DNA of 10,449 nt from Desulfobacterales bacterium (GTDB lineage Bacteria > Desulfobacterota > Desulfobacteria > Desulfobacterales > JAUWMJ01): the NCBI GenBank assembly GCA_030613225.1, contig JAUWMJ010000062.1, forward strand, positions 1-10,449, read 5' to 3'. The first letter of the stretch is position 1. The number at the start of each line of letters is the position of its first letter. The notes beneath the pieces are model-generated. The model did not search any database and was not told the DNA's origin. It was given only the letters and a program-made list of their open reading frames with translations. Of the stretch, positions 1 to 6,287 are shown one piece after another. A program made the position numbers and the translations under genes.

Positions 1-485
1 CAGACCAGAATGTGGAGCCCGTCTTTTTCATACTCTTTCAGAATCGGCAGCACCTCGGAATCTTTAATGGCAAGTTTAACACCGTTGTTCACAAAAACCA
101 GACGCCACAATTCATCACCCATTTCCTTTATGGTTTTTAAAAAGCTCACCATAAGCTTTGAGCCGAGCTCATCATCCCCATGGCCCATGCAATTATTTGC
201 AACCATGACCATGATTTTCTTCTTTTCAGCATCCTGTTTTTCAGCCGCTAAGCCATCAGGCTCAACTCCGCCTTCACGCCTGCCTGTGACATGAAAATCC
301 CCTTCCCTCTCCTGCACTGAAACTTCAAAACCCTGGGATTTAAGAAAGCGGCTAACGTTCTGCCTGGATGCTTCGTTATCTACAATGACTTCGATGATGT
401 TTAAGTTTTCCTCTTCTATTGCATTCTTTGTCTGCAATACAGGAGCGGGACATGCAAGCCCCCTTGCGTCTACCTCTTTTACCAT
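1..485 (-). CDS. yedF: Selenium-metabolism sulfurtransferase-like protein YedF (3' end beyond window)
   Basis: The first 161 codons are visible and the gene continues off the left edge. Residues 1-70 form a TusA/SirA-like domain opening with VDARGLACPAPVL; the CPAP motif holds Cys12, at the place of the TusA catalytic cysteine. A charged linker (about 71-90) leads to a DsrE/DsrF-like domain starting at KIMVMVANNCMGHGDDELG. This TusA-plus-DsrE order is the hallmark of the YedF family, found in selenium-using bacteria, often near selD, and thought to carry reactive sulfur or selenium; its exact reaction is not settled. The start is backed by a good Shine-Dalgarno (AGGAGA, about 491-496 on the minus strand) seven bases or so from the ATG. 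It diverges from the small plus-strand genes to its right. The identification is firm; the role in selenium metabolism comes from family knowledge, since no other selenium gene is visible here. Confidence 0.9.
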   Translation of the reverse strand, partial: MVKEVDARGLACPAPVLQTKNAIEEENLNIIEVIVDNEASRQNVSRFLKSQGFEVSVQEREGDFHVTGRREGGVEPDGLAAEKQDAEKKKIMVMVANNCMGHGDDELGSKLMVSFLKTIKEMGDELWRLVFVNNGVKLAIKDSEVLPILKEYEKDGLHILV

Positions 486-553
486 TTAATTCTCCTTTCC
501 TGTAAATTTACTGACGGTTGGTTTGTACATAGATTTTGCGCTATCCAATCCGT

Positions 554-581
554 TTGACATTTCAGTAACCGACTTTAATAT
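554..581 (+). promoter_or_regulatory. Possible upstream sigma-70 promoter for the small membrane-protein genes
   Basis: A perfect -35 hexamer TTGACA (554-559) is followed after 16 bases by TAATAT (576-581), which matches 4 of 6 consensus -10 positions. It would start a transcript near 588, giving a leader of about 100 bases that has no Shine-Dalgarno before the first gene. A TATAAT lies at 601-606 but has no -35 at a suitable distance. This is weaker than the promoter at 657-684. Confidence 0.3.
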
Positions 582-656
582 CTGCGAATCGCACCTGATA
601 TATAATCCAGTTTCGAAATGCCGCGATAAATTGCTTTCTGGAAATGTTTATTTTTA

Positions 657-684
657 TTGACTAATTGAATAAAATTGTTAAAAT
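657..684 (+). promoter_or_regulatory. Sigma-70-like promoter placed for a leaderless transcript
   Basis: TTGACT (657-662) and TAAAAT (679-684) each match 5 of 6 consensus bases and are separated by 16 bases in an AT-rich stretch. Transcription would be expected to begin around 690-692. The ATG of the following small membrane protein is at 692, so the message would have little or no 5' leader. This is a pattern match only; no start site has been measured. Confidence 0.5.
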
Positions 685-691
685 ATGTCAT

Positions 692-871
692 ATGAATATA
701 TTTGATCGAAACAGAAACGATCTTTCAAAATATTGCTATGATTTAAGTAAAGCTATACTAATCTCGGTGATTGCCATCCCTATTTTCAAAAAGGAAATAG
801 ATTTGTTAAGTATTGTTATAGGAAGCGTTGTTTCCGCTCTATTTCTTCTTTTAGGGATGATACTGAAATAG
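692..871 (+). CDS. Small two-helix membrane protein (59 aa), possibly DUF6722-like
   Basis: The protein opens with a short polar segment (MNIFDRNRNDLSKYCYD, residues 1-17). A first hydrophobic helix follows (about 18-32, SKAILISVIAIPIF), then a short charged turn KKEID (33-37) and a second helix (about 38-58), ending LLLGMILK. The pattern 'LSKYxxDLSKxIL' before two helices resembles the DUF6722 family of small membrane proteins of unknown function; that assignment is from memory and tentative. A TTG nine codons upstream (665) is in frame. ATG 692 is preferred because 665 lies inside the promoter spacer and neither start has a Shine-Dalgarno. It is followed 11 bases later by a 30-codon gene on the same strand. 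The local DNA is more AT-rich than its neighbours and the strand is opposite to every other gene here, which hints at separate acquisition. No function can be assigned. Confidence 0.6.
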   Translation: MNIFDRNRNDLSKYCYDLSKAILISVIAIPIFKKEIDLLSIVIGSVVSALFLLLGMILK

Positions 872-874
872 GAG
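871..874 (+). promoter_or_regulatory. Shine-Dalgarno for the 30-codon gene
   Basis: GGAG at 871-874 overlaps the last base of the previous stop codon (TAG, 869-871) and lies 8 bases before the ATG at 883. It is the main support for translation of the very short downstream ORF and implies that both genes share a transcript. Confidence 0.6.
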
Positions 875-882
875 AATCAATA

Positions 883-975
883 ATGCTGACCATATATACT
901 ATTCTTGGTATTATCGCTTTAATGGGAATTATCTTCGTTGTCATTTATGATAAAAGAAAACATTCAAACAAATAA
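883..975 (+). CDS. Single-helix membrane micropeptide (30 aa)
   Basis: The 30-residue product begins MLTIYTILGIIALMG, continues IIFVVIYD and ends KRKHSNK. It has one hydrophobic helix of about 20 residues (3-22) and a strongly basic tail. By the positive-inside rule, the N-terminus should face outward and the tail the cytoplasm. A clear Shine-Dalgarno (871-874) and the 11-base gap after the 59-aa gene support real translation and co-expression. The shape resembles small accessory subunits of membrane complexes or micropeptide regulators, but no family is recognised. It is shorter than most annotation cut-offs, so it is likely to be missed in standard annotation. The gene converges on the deacylase gene ending at 1055. 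Confidence 0.5.
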   Translation: MLTIYTILGIIALMGIIFVVIYDKRKHSNK

Positions 976-987
976 TAGTTTGAAGAA

Positions 988-1024
988 ATAGTGCTCCCAT
1001 CAATAATGCTTTCACTATGATTTT
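988..1024 (+). terminator. Weak candidate terminator between convergent genes
   Basis: ATAGTG (988-993) can pair with CACTAT (1013-1018) around a 19-base loop, followed by GATTTT. The stem is only six pairs and AT-rich. The position, 13 bases after the micropeptide stop and before the convergent deacylase gene, is right for a terminator, but the structure is marginal. Confidence 0.2.
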
Positions 1025-1054
1025 AATCTATCCCCCATACTCTTAACCTGCAAT

Positions 1055-1540
1055 CTATTTCTGGACGATCCGAGCAACATCACTGTCAAGCGCCTTAACG
1101 ATATCCCCAGGTGTCATTATCAACATAACTCCCCTTTGACCTGCGTTGATAGCCACATTGTCGAATTTCAGCAAACTTTCTTCAATTACAGCCCGCAGTT
1201 TCTGTTTCGTACCAAAGGGGCTGATACCGCCAACTAAATAGCCGGTCAATCTTTCCGCAGTGGCCGTATCTACCATAGCAGCCCTTTTGACGTTGCATGC
1301 TCTTGCAAGCTGTTTTAACGCGAGTTGCTTATCACCCGGCATAAGAGCAAAACTGTATTTTCTATTTCCCAGATCAACAACCAGTGTCTTGATGGTTTTT
1401 TCCAGGGGAAATCCGATTGCCCTGGCCGCAAATTCAGCTCCTTTCTCATGGTGCTCGTATTCTACGACTTTAAAATTTATACCTTTTTTATTAAGATATT
1501 GTATAGCCCGTGTTGATATTTTTAATTGAGATTTGACCAT
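1055..1540 (-). CDS. ybaK: Cys-tRNA(Pro)/Cys-tRNA(Cys) deacylase, YbaK/EbsC family
   Basis: This 161-aa protein is a single-domain, free-standing relative of the prolyl-tRNA synthetase editing domain, at the usual family length. Visible hallmarks are the KTL segment with Lys51, the lysine position implicated in deacylation in this family. Also present are TGYLVGGISPFG (99-110), the best-known signature, and INAGQRGVML (131-140). The family hydrolyses cysteine mischarged onto tRNA(Pro) by prolyl-tRNA synthetase, acting in the cytoplasm. The start has no convincing Shine-Dalgarno; ATG 1540 gives the expected N-terminus, with a helix and then the FKVVEYEHHE strand. It stands alone: a repeat element fills the 256 bases upstream, and convergent small genes lie downstream. 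No key residue appears to be missing. Confidence 0.9.
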   Translation of the reverse strand: MVKSQLKISTRAIQYLNKKGINFKVVEYEHHEKGAEFAARAIGFPLEKTIKTLVVDLGNRKYSFALMPGDKQLALKQLARACNVKRAAMVDTATAERLTGYLVGGISPFGTKQKLRAVIEESLLKFDNVAINAGQRGVMLIMTPGDIVKALDSDVARIVQK

Positions 1541-1567
1541 CGTTGATAAAAGGACTTTGAAATGTAT

Positions 1568-1781
1568 TTATCCCTACAACGCAACTTACCAGCTTTATTT
1601 AGCAACAGCTTCTTTTTGTGTCATGCGATAGGGTTGCGGGTTACAGGTTATAAAAAAAGGGCTTATTTCCGATCAACAACTCGCAACACGCAACTCGTAA
1701 CCCGGAACACTCACGTGATAGGCAAACAAACAAGTTAAAAGGACGTATTATGTTTAGCGATAAATGTCGTTGTAGGGTTAT
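1568..1781. repeat. MITE-like intergenic element with nested inverted repeats and tandem heptamers
   Basis: The stretch between the deacylase and phosphoglycerate mutase genes has no gene but is highly structured. Outer arms CCCTACAACG (1572-1581) and CGTTGTAGGG (1768-1777) are perfect 10-bp inverted repeats, each flanked outside by TTAT (1568-1571, 1778-1781), possibly a 4-bp target duplication. An inner arm, GGGTTGCGGGTTACAGGTT (1631-1649), pairs imperfectly with a run of degenerate 7-bp units at 1675-1709: AACAACT, CGCAACA, CGCAACT, CGTAACC, CGGAACA. Similar words TCATGCGATAGG (1621-1632) and TCACGTGATAGG (1711-1722) flank the inner part. It carries no ORF, so if mobile it would depend on an enzyme supplied in trans. 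Confidence 0.6.
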
Positions 1782-1796
1782 ATTACCGCTGAAAAA

Positions 1797-3107
1797 TCAA
1801 TCCGTTAGTTTAAAGGGCTCATAATCGTCAGGAAAGTAAGGCCTTTCTTTACCGCCCAGGCGGTGTCCAAGCAATGCAGACCGATCGGAACAATTAAGAA
1901 TCATGAGCATCAATTCTTTTCCCCTGAGAAGGCCCAGACAACCCGCTGCTGCACTCACTTCATCAAATGAATCAACCTCATCGCGCCTTATGGTTGGACC
2001 GATAATGGTAAAAGGAACAGGCTCACCTGAGTGAATCAGGTTCGATATGCTCGGCGTGGAATGGTCTGCGGTTACTGCAACCAGCAAATCATCCCTTGTT
2101 TCCACTGCTTTTATCAGCTCATCTAAGCCCTGATCCAGGACAGCGATTACGGCTTCCTTCTGTTTGGGATCTCCGGAGTGCGCTGCCTCATCCGGAACCT
2201 TAGTATGTATATGGATAAAATCATGATCTATGTCGGCAAGGGCTATTCGGATACGTCCTCTCAGATCTTCACCTGGGTTATCACTGTCTTTTATCGGGAC
2301 AAACCCAAAACCCAGTTCATGGGCCAGACCGGCGTAAACAGATCCTGATGCAATAATGGCTCCAGACATGCCCCAACGTTGATTAAAGGGCTCCTGTACA
2401 ATTCTTCGGCCACAGCGTTGGGTAACCAGGAAGTTGGCCTGGGGGATATTTCTGCTGCCACGCAAGATGTTAATTTCGTGGTTGGACAGCACCCTGTGAC
2501 AGTAAGTCAGATAGTCGTTTAATGCCGTAGCTGTCTGCTTTGCTCTCTCCGGTTCCGGGCTGTTGGAAATGGGCCTGATGCAAGCTACTGTCCGACCTTT
2601 AATTATTGGATCAGAATCCGACACATGGGGAGAAGTCCTGCCGCTCAGGATCAGGATGGCATCATTGCGGCGGGTCTGCTGGAGTCGAAAACTGACACCG
2701 TGCGCTTCAAAGGGAGTGATAGAGGCAAGCAACAGTCCAATCTCTTTTGTGTTTCCTTCAATATCATCACGTCCATGGGTAAGGATCGGCACACCATCTT
2801 GCCAACTCACACCCGAAAGATGAGCTAGACATAGCACATCTTTGTCACCAAATGTCACACCCTCTCCTACTGCCTCTAAAAGGCCCCTGCCTGGAAATTT
2901 TATGAGATCGTAGCCAAATAGCAGGTAATGAGCAGTTTCGCTGGGCAGACATTGCCCTGGAAATGATGCATGAAAAATGCCGTTACTTCCCAGGTAAGCC
3001 AGGCGGTCAAGGTTTGGAGTTAATGCGGCCTGAAGGGGAGTTTGGCCATTGAGAGCCTTGTAAGACCGATCACCAAGACCGTCTAAAAGAATAATGATGC
3101 TTTTCAT
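1797..3107 (-). CDS. apgM: Cofactor-independent phosphoglycerate mutase, archaeal (ApgM) type
   Basis: This 436-aa protein belongs to the alkaline phosphatase superfamily; its architecture fits 2,3-bisphosphoglycerate-independent mutases of the ApgM class, which interconvert 3- and 2-phosphoglycerate in glycolysis and gluconeogenesis. Visible features in order: IILLDGLGD (5-13, metal-binding Asp9); TPNLDRLA (30-37); LPSETAHYLLFGYD (54-67) with Ser56 as the likely phosphorylated nucleophile; PGRGLLEAVGEGV (72-84); HVSDSDPI (161-168); HTKVPDEAAHSGDP (301-314) with metal ligands Asp306 and His310; and TADHSTP (346-352) with Asp348 and His349. The C-terminal GLLRGKELMLMILN also fits the family. 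The usual Asn after the serine motif (S-[DE]-x-A-N) is His60 here. The start is supported by AAGGA six bases upstream. It lies 53 bases after the TIM-barrel gene, probably in one transcript. A divergent relative with another substrate is possible. Confidence 0.8.
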   Translation of the reverse strand: MKSIIILLDGLGDRSYKALNGQTPLQAALTPNLDRLAYLGSNGIFHASFPGQCLPSETAHYLLFGYDLIKFPGRGLLEAVGEGVTFGDKDVLCLAHLSGVSWQDGVPILTHGRDDIEGNTKEIGLLLASITPFEAHGVSFRLQQTRRNDAILILSGRTSPHVSDSDPIIKGRTVACIRPISNSPEPERAKQTATALNDYLTYCHRVLSNHEINILRGSRNIPQANFLVTQRCGRRIVQEPFNQRWGMSGAIIASGSVYAGLAHELGFGFVPIKDSDNPGEDLRGRIRIALADIDHDFIHIHTKVPDEAAHSGDPKQKEAVIAVLDQGLDELIKAVETRDDLLVAVTADHSTPSISNLIHSGEPVPFTIIGPTIRRDEVDSFDEVSAAAGCLGLLRGKELMLMILNCSDRSALLGHRLGGKERPYFPDDYEPFKLTD

Positions 3108-3160
3108 TTAATATCCTTTTACATATTTTATCGTGACAGGAAGATAATTAATATATTTTT

Positions 3161-4024
3161 TCAAGATGCTATTATTCTTGTTTCACTGCCAATATTTGCT
3201 CGTATCAGATACTCATCCACGATCTTTTTAGTTTTTAATAACCCTTCAACTTCCCTTATTTCGATAACCCACCATTCACAACCGATCCCCTGCAACAAGG
3301 TGAGACGGTCTTCAATGTCTTCCCTCTTTTTAGGTGGAATATGCCCGAGACCCGGAATTTCAGTATGGTAAATATGAGCATTAAAAACCCTATCCTCATG
3401 GGGTGTGACAAAATCTTCAACGGCATATTGCTGACTCTGCACAGATTCACATACATACGCATGCCCGATATCCAGGGTAACGTCGGCCCCACTTCTGCGA
3501 ATCAGCTTTTCAAAGAGGTTTGGCTTGCTTGTCCACCCCCAGGCCAGATTTTCAAGACAAACCCTCACTCTCAGCGCTCCGCCGTAGTTAACCAAACGCC
3601 TTAAATTATCTATAGTAGTCTCCCATGAAAGGGGTTCTGTCGAATCATGGCCAAGACCTATATGGATTGTCATATATCTTCCCCCGACTTTAGAAATAAG
3701 GCGAATGATACGGCGGAAAATGGTTTCAGCCTCTTCGACTTTATCGGGATCATCGTGGCCCAGATCTATCCGTTCAAATGGACAGTGATAGCGAACTTCA
3801 AGAGGCCCCAGGGCCGATATGTCCTTCACCCATTTTGATTCTTGTGCGGGCGTTTTGGGGAGTTGTTTCAGGTCAAAAGAAAAATCAATACCGGAAAAAC
3901 CATATTCATGAGCAAATCTTCTGAGTTTTTCCGTGTCTGAGAAAAAGTTGCACATGACCAGTTTCGGCTTTACCGGCCTTTGACCGTTTTTTATGACAGT
4001 AATATTTTCAGCGAGTAGTGTCAT
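3161..4024 (-). CDS. Sugar phosphate isomerase/epimerase-like TIM-barrel protein
   Basis: This 287-aa protein has the pattern of the xylose isomerase-like / AP endonuclease 2 superfamily: a TIM barrel with a divalent metal held by Glu, Asp and His residues. Strand-end motifs are visible in order: FSGIDFSFD (43-51), VRYHCPF (77-83, His80), YMTIHIGLGHD (117-127, His121), VCLENLAWGW (155-164, Glu158), VTLDIGHAY (182-190, Asp185 and His188), NAHIYHTE (215-222, His217) and WVIEIRE (252-258, Glu255). These mark the likely metal and substrate site. Members include isomerases, epimerases, endonuclease IV and inosose dehydratases, so the substrate cannot be named. The conserved domain begins near residue 20, so the first 20 residues may be an extension. 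A weak AAGGAA lies 12 bases or so before ATG 4024. Placement just upstream of a phosphoglycerate mutase suggests a phosphorylated three-carbon or sugar substrate, but that is inference. Confidence 0.75.
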   Translation of the reverse strand: MTLLAENITVIKNGQRPVKPKLVMCNFFSDTEKLRRFAHEYGFSGIDFSFDLKQLPKTPAQESKWVKDISALGPLEVRYHCPFERIDLGHDDPDKVEEAETIFRRIIRLISKVGGRYMTIHIGLGHDSTEPLSWETTIDNLRRLVNYGGALRVRVCLENLAWGWTSKPNLFEKLIRRSGADVTLDIGHAYVCESVQSQQYAVEDFVTPHEDRVFNAHIYHTEIPGLGHIPPKKREDIEDRLTLLQGIGCEWWVIEIREVEGLLKTKKIVDEYLIRANIGSETRIIAS

Positions 4025-4230
4025 CTGATATTGTAATTCCTTGTTGCTGTCTTAATCAAAAAGGCGAAGATACTCTCATCTCCTTCAATTAACATAATTG
4101 TCTCTATGGCATTTCTTGTGGCAGCCTCTTTGGTTTCAGGTGTCAGGAGCGAGTTCGATTCATGAGTTGTCGTTGTTTGTAATTTGTTGTTTTCAATGAC
4201 GCCGAGCAACGCCAGGCAAATGAAGCTCAC
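4021..4230 (-). other. Doubtful 69-codon ORF, half inside a repeat element
   Basis: The ORF ends with TGA overlapping the ATG of the TIM-barrel gene (ATGA at 4021-4024), which would suit translational coupling. Against it, the first 33 or so codons lie inside the repeat element at 4132-4268, giving low-complexity residues such as LQTTTTHESNSLLTPET. The ATG has no Shine-Dalgarno, and no domain is recognisable. Codons 34-69 (KEAATRNAIETIMLIEGDESIFAFLIKTATRNYNIR) are outside the repeat and look more protein-like, so they may be the tail of a gene broken by the repeat, or chance. The rest of the 325-base gap between the kinase and TIM-barrel genes (4231-4349) shows only the repeat and no clear terminator. 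Confidence 0.2.
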
Positions 4231-4268
4231 GAAGTGAGCGAAACCTGAAACCTGACACCTGACACCTG
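4132..4268. repeat. Inverted-repeat element with tandem heptamer arm
   Basis: GGTTTCAGGTGTCAGG (4132-4147) is the inverse of 4251-4266 with one mismatch in 16. The right arm belongs to a tandem array of 7-bp units: AACCTGA (4242-4248), AACCTGA (4249-4255), CACCTGA (4256-4262) and CACCTG (4263-4268). Just before it, GCTCAC (4225-4230) and GTGAGC (4234-4239) form a perfect 6-bp stem with a GAA loop. The layout, arms made of degenerate heptamers facing each other across roughly 100 bases, matches the element at 1568-1781. There is no coding capacity for a transposase. Confidence 0.6.
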
Positions 4269-4349
4269 TTTAAAAACTAATCCGCGATGAGCCATATATT
4301 TTATCGGGAGATTAGAGGAACTGCACCCTATTCTTTTCCTCTTATATTT

Positions 4350-6287
4350 TTACTTTGCAGGAAGCAGAATCGTAAATATGCTCCCATTTCCCTGAGAACT
4401 TTTTACTTCGATTTCTCCGCCATGCTGCTTTACAATCCCGTATATTATTGCCAGTCCAAGACCTGTTCCTTTTTCAGCTGCTTTTGTGGTAAAGAAAGGG
4501 TCGAATATTTTATTGATGTAACTTTCAGAAATGCCGCATCCTGTATCCTCGACCTCGATGGCCACAACATTTTTTTTTCTCTTGAAGATTGTCCTGACAG
4601 TTATCTCACCTTCCTGTTCAATGGCCTGTATTGCATTCATTAAAAGATTCATAAATACCTGTTTCATCTTCTGGATATCCATGATGACAAATGGGATATC
4701 GCCGGCAAACTCACGAATCACCGTTATTTTTTCTTTTAGGATCTCCCTCTTGAGCATGGATAATATCTCTTCAATACATTCGTGTATATCTGTTTTCTCT
4801 TTTTTCGGCTCTGAAATCCGTGCAAAATTTAAAAGCGACTCAACAATCGATTTACATTGCACGGTGTGCTTTTTTATTATATTTATATCCTTGAGCATCT
4901 GTGTCTCCGGCTTTGAACTCTTTTCGATAAGGTTCGAATAACACATTATAACCCCAAGGGGATTGTTGATTTCATGGGCTACTCCTGCGGCAAGCTGCCC
5001 GATTGAAGCAAGTTTTTCCGTCTGTGAAAGCTGTTTTTCTATTTTCCTTTTTTCCGTTATATTTCGAATGGTTCCTTCAAATCCACACTGACGGCCATTT
5101 TCGTCCACCCATAAATTCGCTGTAATCAGCACCTGCATCATATTGCCCGAACTATCCTTCATCTGAGTTTCGTAATCCTTCACAAAACCTTTTTCCTGTA
5201 AATCTTTTAATATTGAGACCCACTCCCCGGCATCATTGAAAAGCGAATGGAAAGATTCTATTGAAAGCGCCTCTGATCGATCCCGGAAACCGAAAAGTTT
5301 AATTCCTGCCTCATTAATTTCAACCATCTCAGCCTGCACATTACAGATAAAAATAGTATCCTGTGAAGCCTCAAACAATCGCCTGTATTTTGACTCAGAC
5401 GCCTTTAATCTATCGTGGGCATGTTTCAAGTCTATGGCAGCATTCTTAAATGCTTTTTTAAGCTGCTCGATTTCATCGGCAGGTTCAGCAGATTTATCTT
5501 CCTGCGTTTGGGTTTCTTTTTCTGAAATTCCTCTTAAATCTGACAATACCCCCTTTAGATCAGCAATAACAGTTCTGTTAAATAAAAGATAAAATAGTCC
5601 GAACAGGCTAATGAGGGAGATGCCTGCAATAATAAAGACCCACCATGCTTTTTCCCTGATCCTGGAAAAAGCCACATCCACAGGTATATATATAGAATCG
5701 GCAGCCACGATATCACCTGCATTATAGCCATACCCTCCTTTGGAGCCGTAGATATCTCTCAAGGTCTTCGGAGCATCATCAGGAGTTCCGTGGCAGGAAA
5801 GACAGTCCGTTTCGGCTCGGATTGCCATCATCCGGGCATAATAGAACCTTTCATTTTTTTCTATCATTCCTGCCCACTGGTTCGATTCAGGATGTTCTGA
5901 AAACCACTTAATCATATCCATTTCGAACTCATCAGCCTGGTTCATCGAATTCCTGGGTTTTATGGCAGCCCTTTTGTATTGAAATTCAGGAAAGCGATTT
6001 TGAAATCTGCTCATAATTTCCCGCCCGACAAAAGAAGTTGACATGGCTTCAGGAATGAATGAACCTGCAGGGAGAAGTTTTGTAAGCACAGGTCTGGCCA
6101 TGTCCTTCACGTAAGTACGCGTTGCATCAACTATGCCGATATAAATCTCTGTCTCGTTGTAAACAGACCTGATAACCTGATCTTTTAAATAAAAATATTC
6201 CGCCAGAGCTGCTCCCCCACAAAACAGGAGAAGGATACACGCCGTTCCTATCCGAAATTGAGCTTTTACAGTCGGTTTTTTCATCAT
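4350..6287 (-). CDS. Membrane sensor histidine kinase with c-type haem (Tll0287-like) input domain and PAS domain
   Basis: This 645-aa protein is a complete sensor kinase. A first transmembrane helix (about 13-31) leads into an extracytoplasmic domain (about 35-212) of the Tll0287-like/DUF3365 type, with a haem c motif CLSCH (162-166; Cys162, Cys165, His166). A second helix (about 214-236) follows, then a HAMP-like and coiled segment (237-300) and a PAS domain (about 300-415). The HisKA domain contains GVAHEINNPLG (435-445; phospho-accepting His438). The ATPase domain shows the N box NLLMNAIQA (547-555), VEDTGCGI (579-586), FDPFFTT (595-601) and GTGLGLA (607-613). Such kinases are thought to sense redox state or a haem ligand. 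There is no receiver domain and no response regulator in view. It is coupled to comEC: ATG 6287 overlaps the comEC stop. A second ATG at 6284, better spaced from GGGAAG, may be the true start. Confidence 0.88.
   Translation of the reverse strand: MMKKPTVKAQFRIGTACILLLFCGGAALAEYFYLKDQVIRSVYNETEIYIGIVDATRTYVKDMARPVLTKLLPAGSFIPEAMSTSFVGREIMSRFQNRFPEFQYKRAAIKPRNSMNQADEFEMDMIKWFSEHPESNQWAGMIEKNERFYYARMMAIRAETDCLSCHGTPDDAPKTLRDIYGSKGGYGYNAGDIVAADSIYIPVDVAFSRIREKAWWVFIIAGISLISLFGLFYLLFNRTVIADLKGVLSDLRGISEKETQTQEDKSAEPADEIEQLKKAFKNAAIDLKHAHDRLKASESKYRRLFEASQDTIFICNVQAEMVEINEAGIKLFGFRDRSEALSIESFHSLFNDAGEWVSILKDLQEKGFVKDYETQMKDSSGNMMQVLITANLWVDENGRQCGFEGTIRNITEKRKIEKQLSQTEKLASIGQLAAGVAHEINNPLGVIMCYSNLIEKSSKPETQMLKDINIIKKHTVQCKSIVESLLNFARISEPKKEKTDIHECIEEILSMLKREILKEKITVIREFAGDIPFVIMDIQKMKQVFMNLLMNAIQAIEQEGEITVRTIFKRKKNVVAIEVEDTGCGISESYINKIFDPFFTTKAAEKGTGLGLAIIYGIVKQHGGEIEVKSSQGNGSIFTILLPAK

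Noticed and set aside
665..691. TTG start giving a 68-aa form of the small membrane protein
   Set aside because: It lies between the -35 and -10 hexamers of the best promoter and has no Shine-Dalgarno; ATG 692 fits the promoter position and the helix layout better.
1675..1709. Heptamer run considered as a CRISPR array or iteron origin
   Set aside because: The units are 7 bp with no spacers, are degenerate, and have no cas or replication initiator gene nearby.
4300..4345. AGAGGAA/TTCCTCT inverted repeat after the kinase stop as a terminator
   Set aside because: The stem is only seven pairs, and on the minus strand it is not followed by a T-run, so termination is not supported.
4287..4643. 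118-codon plus-strand ORF at the kinase 3' end
   Set aside because: It lies mostly antisense to the conserved ATPase domain of the histidine kinase, has no domain and has no convincing ribosome site.
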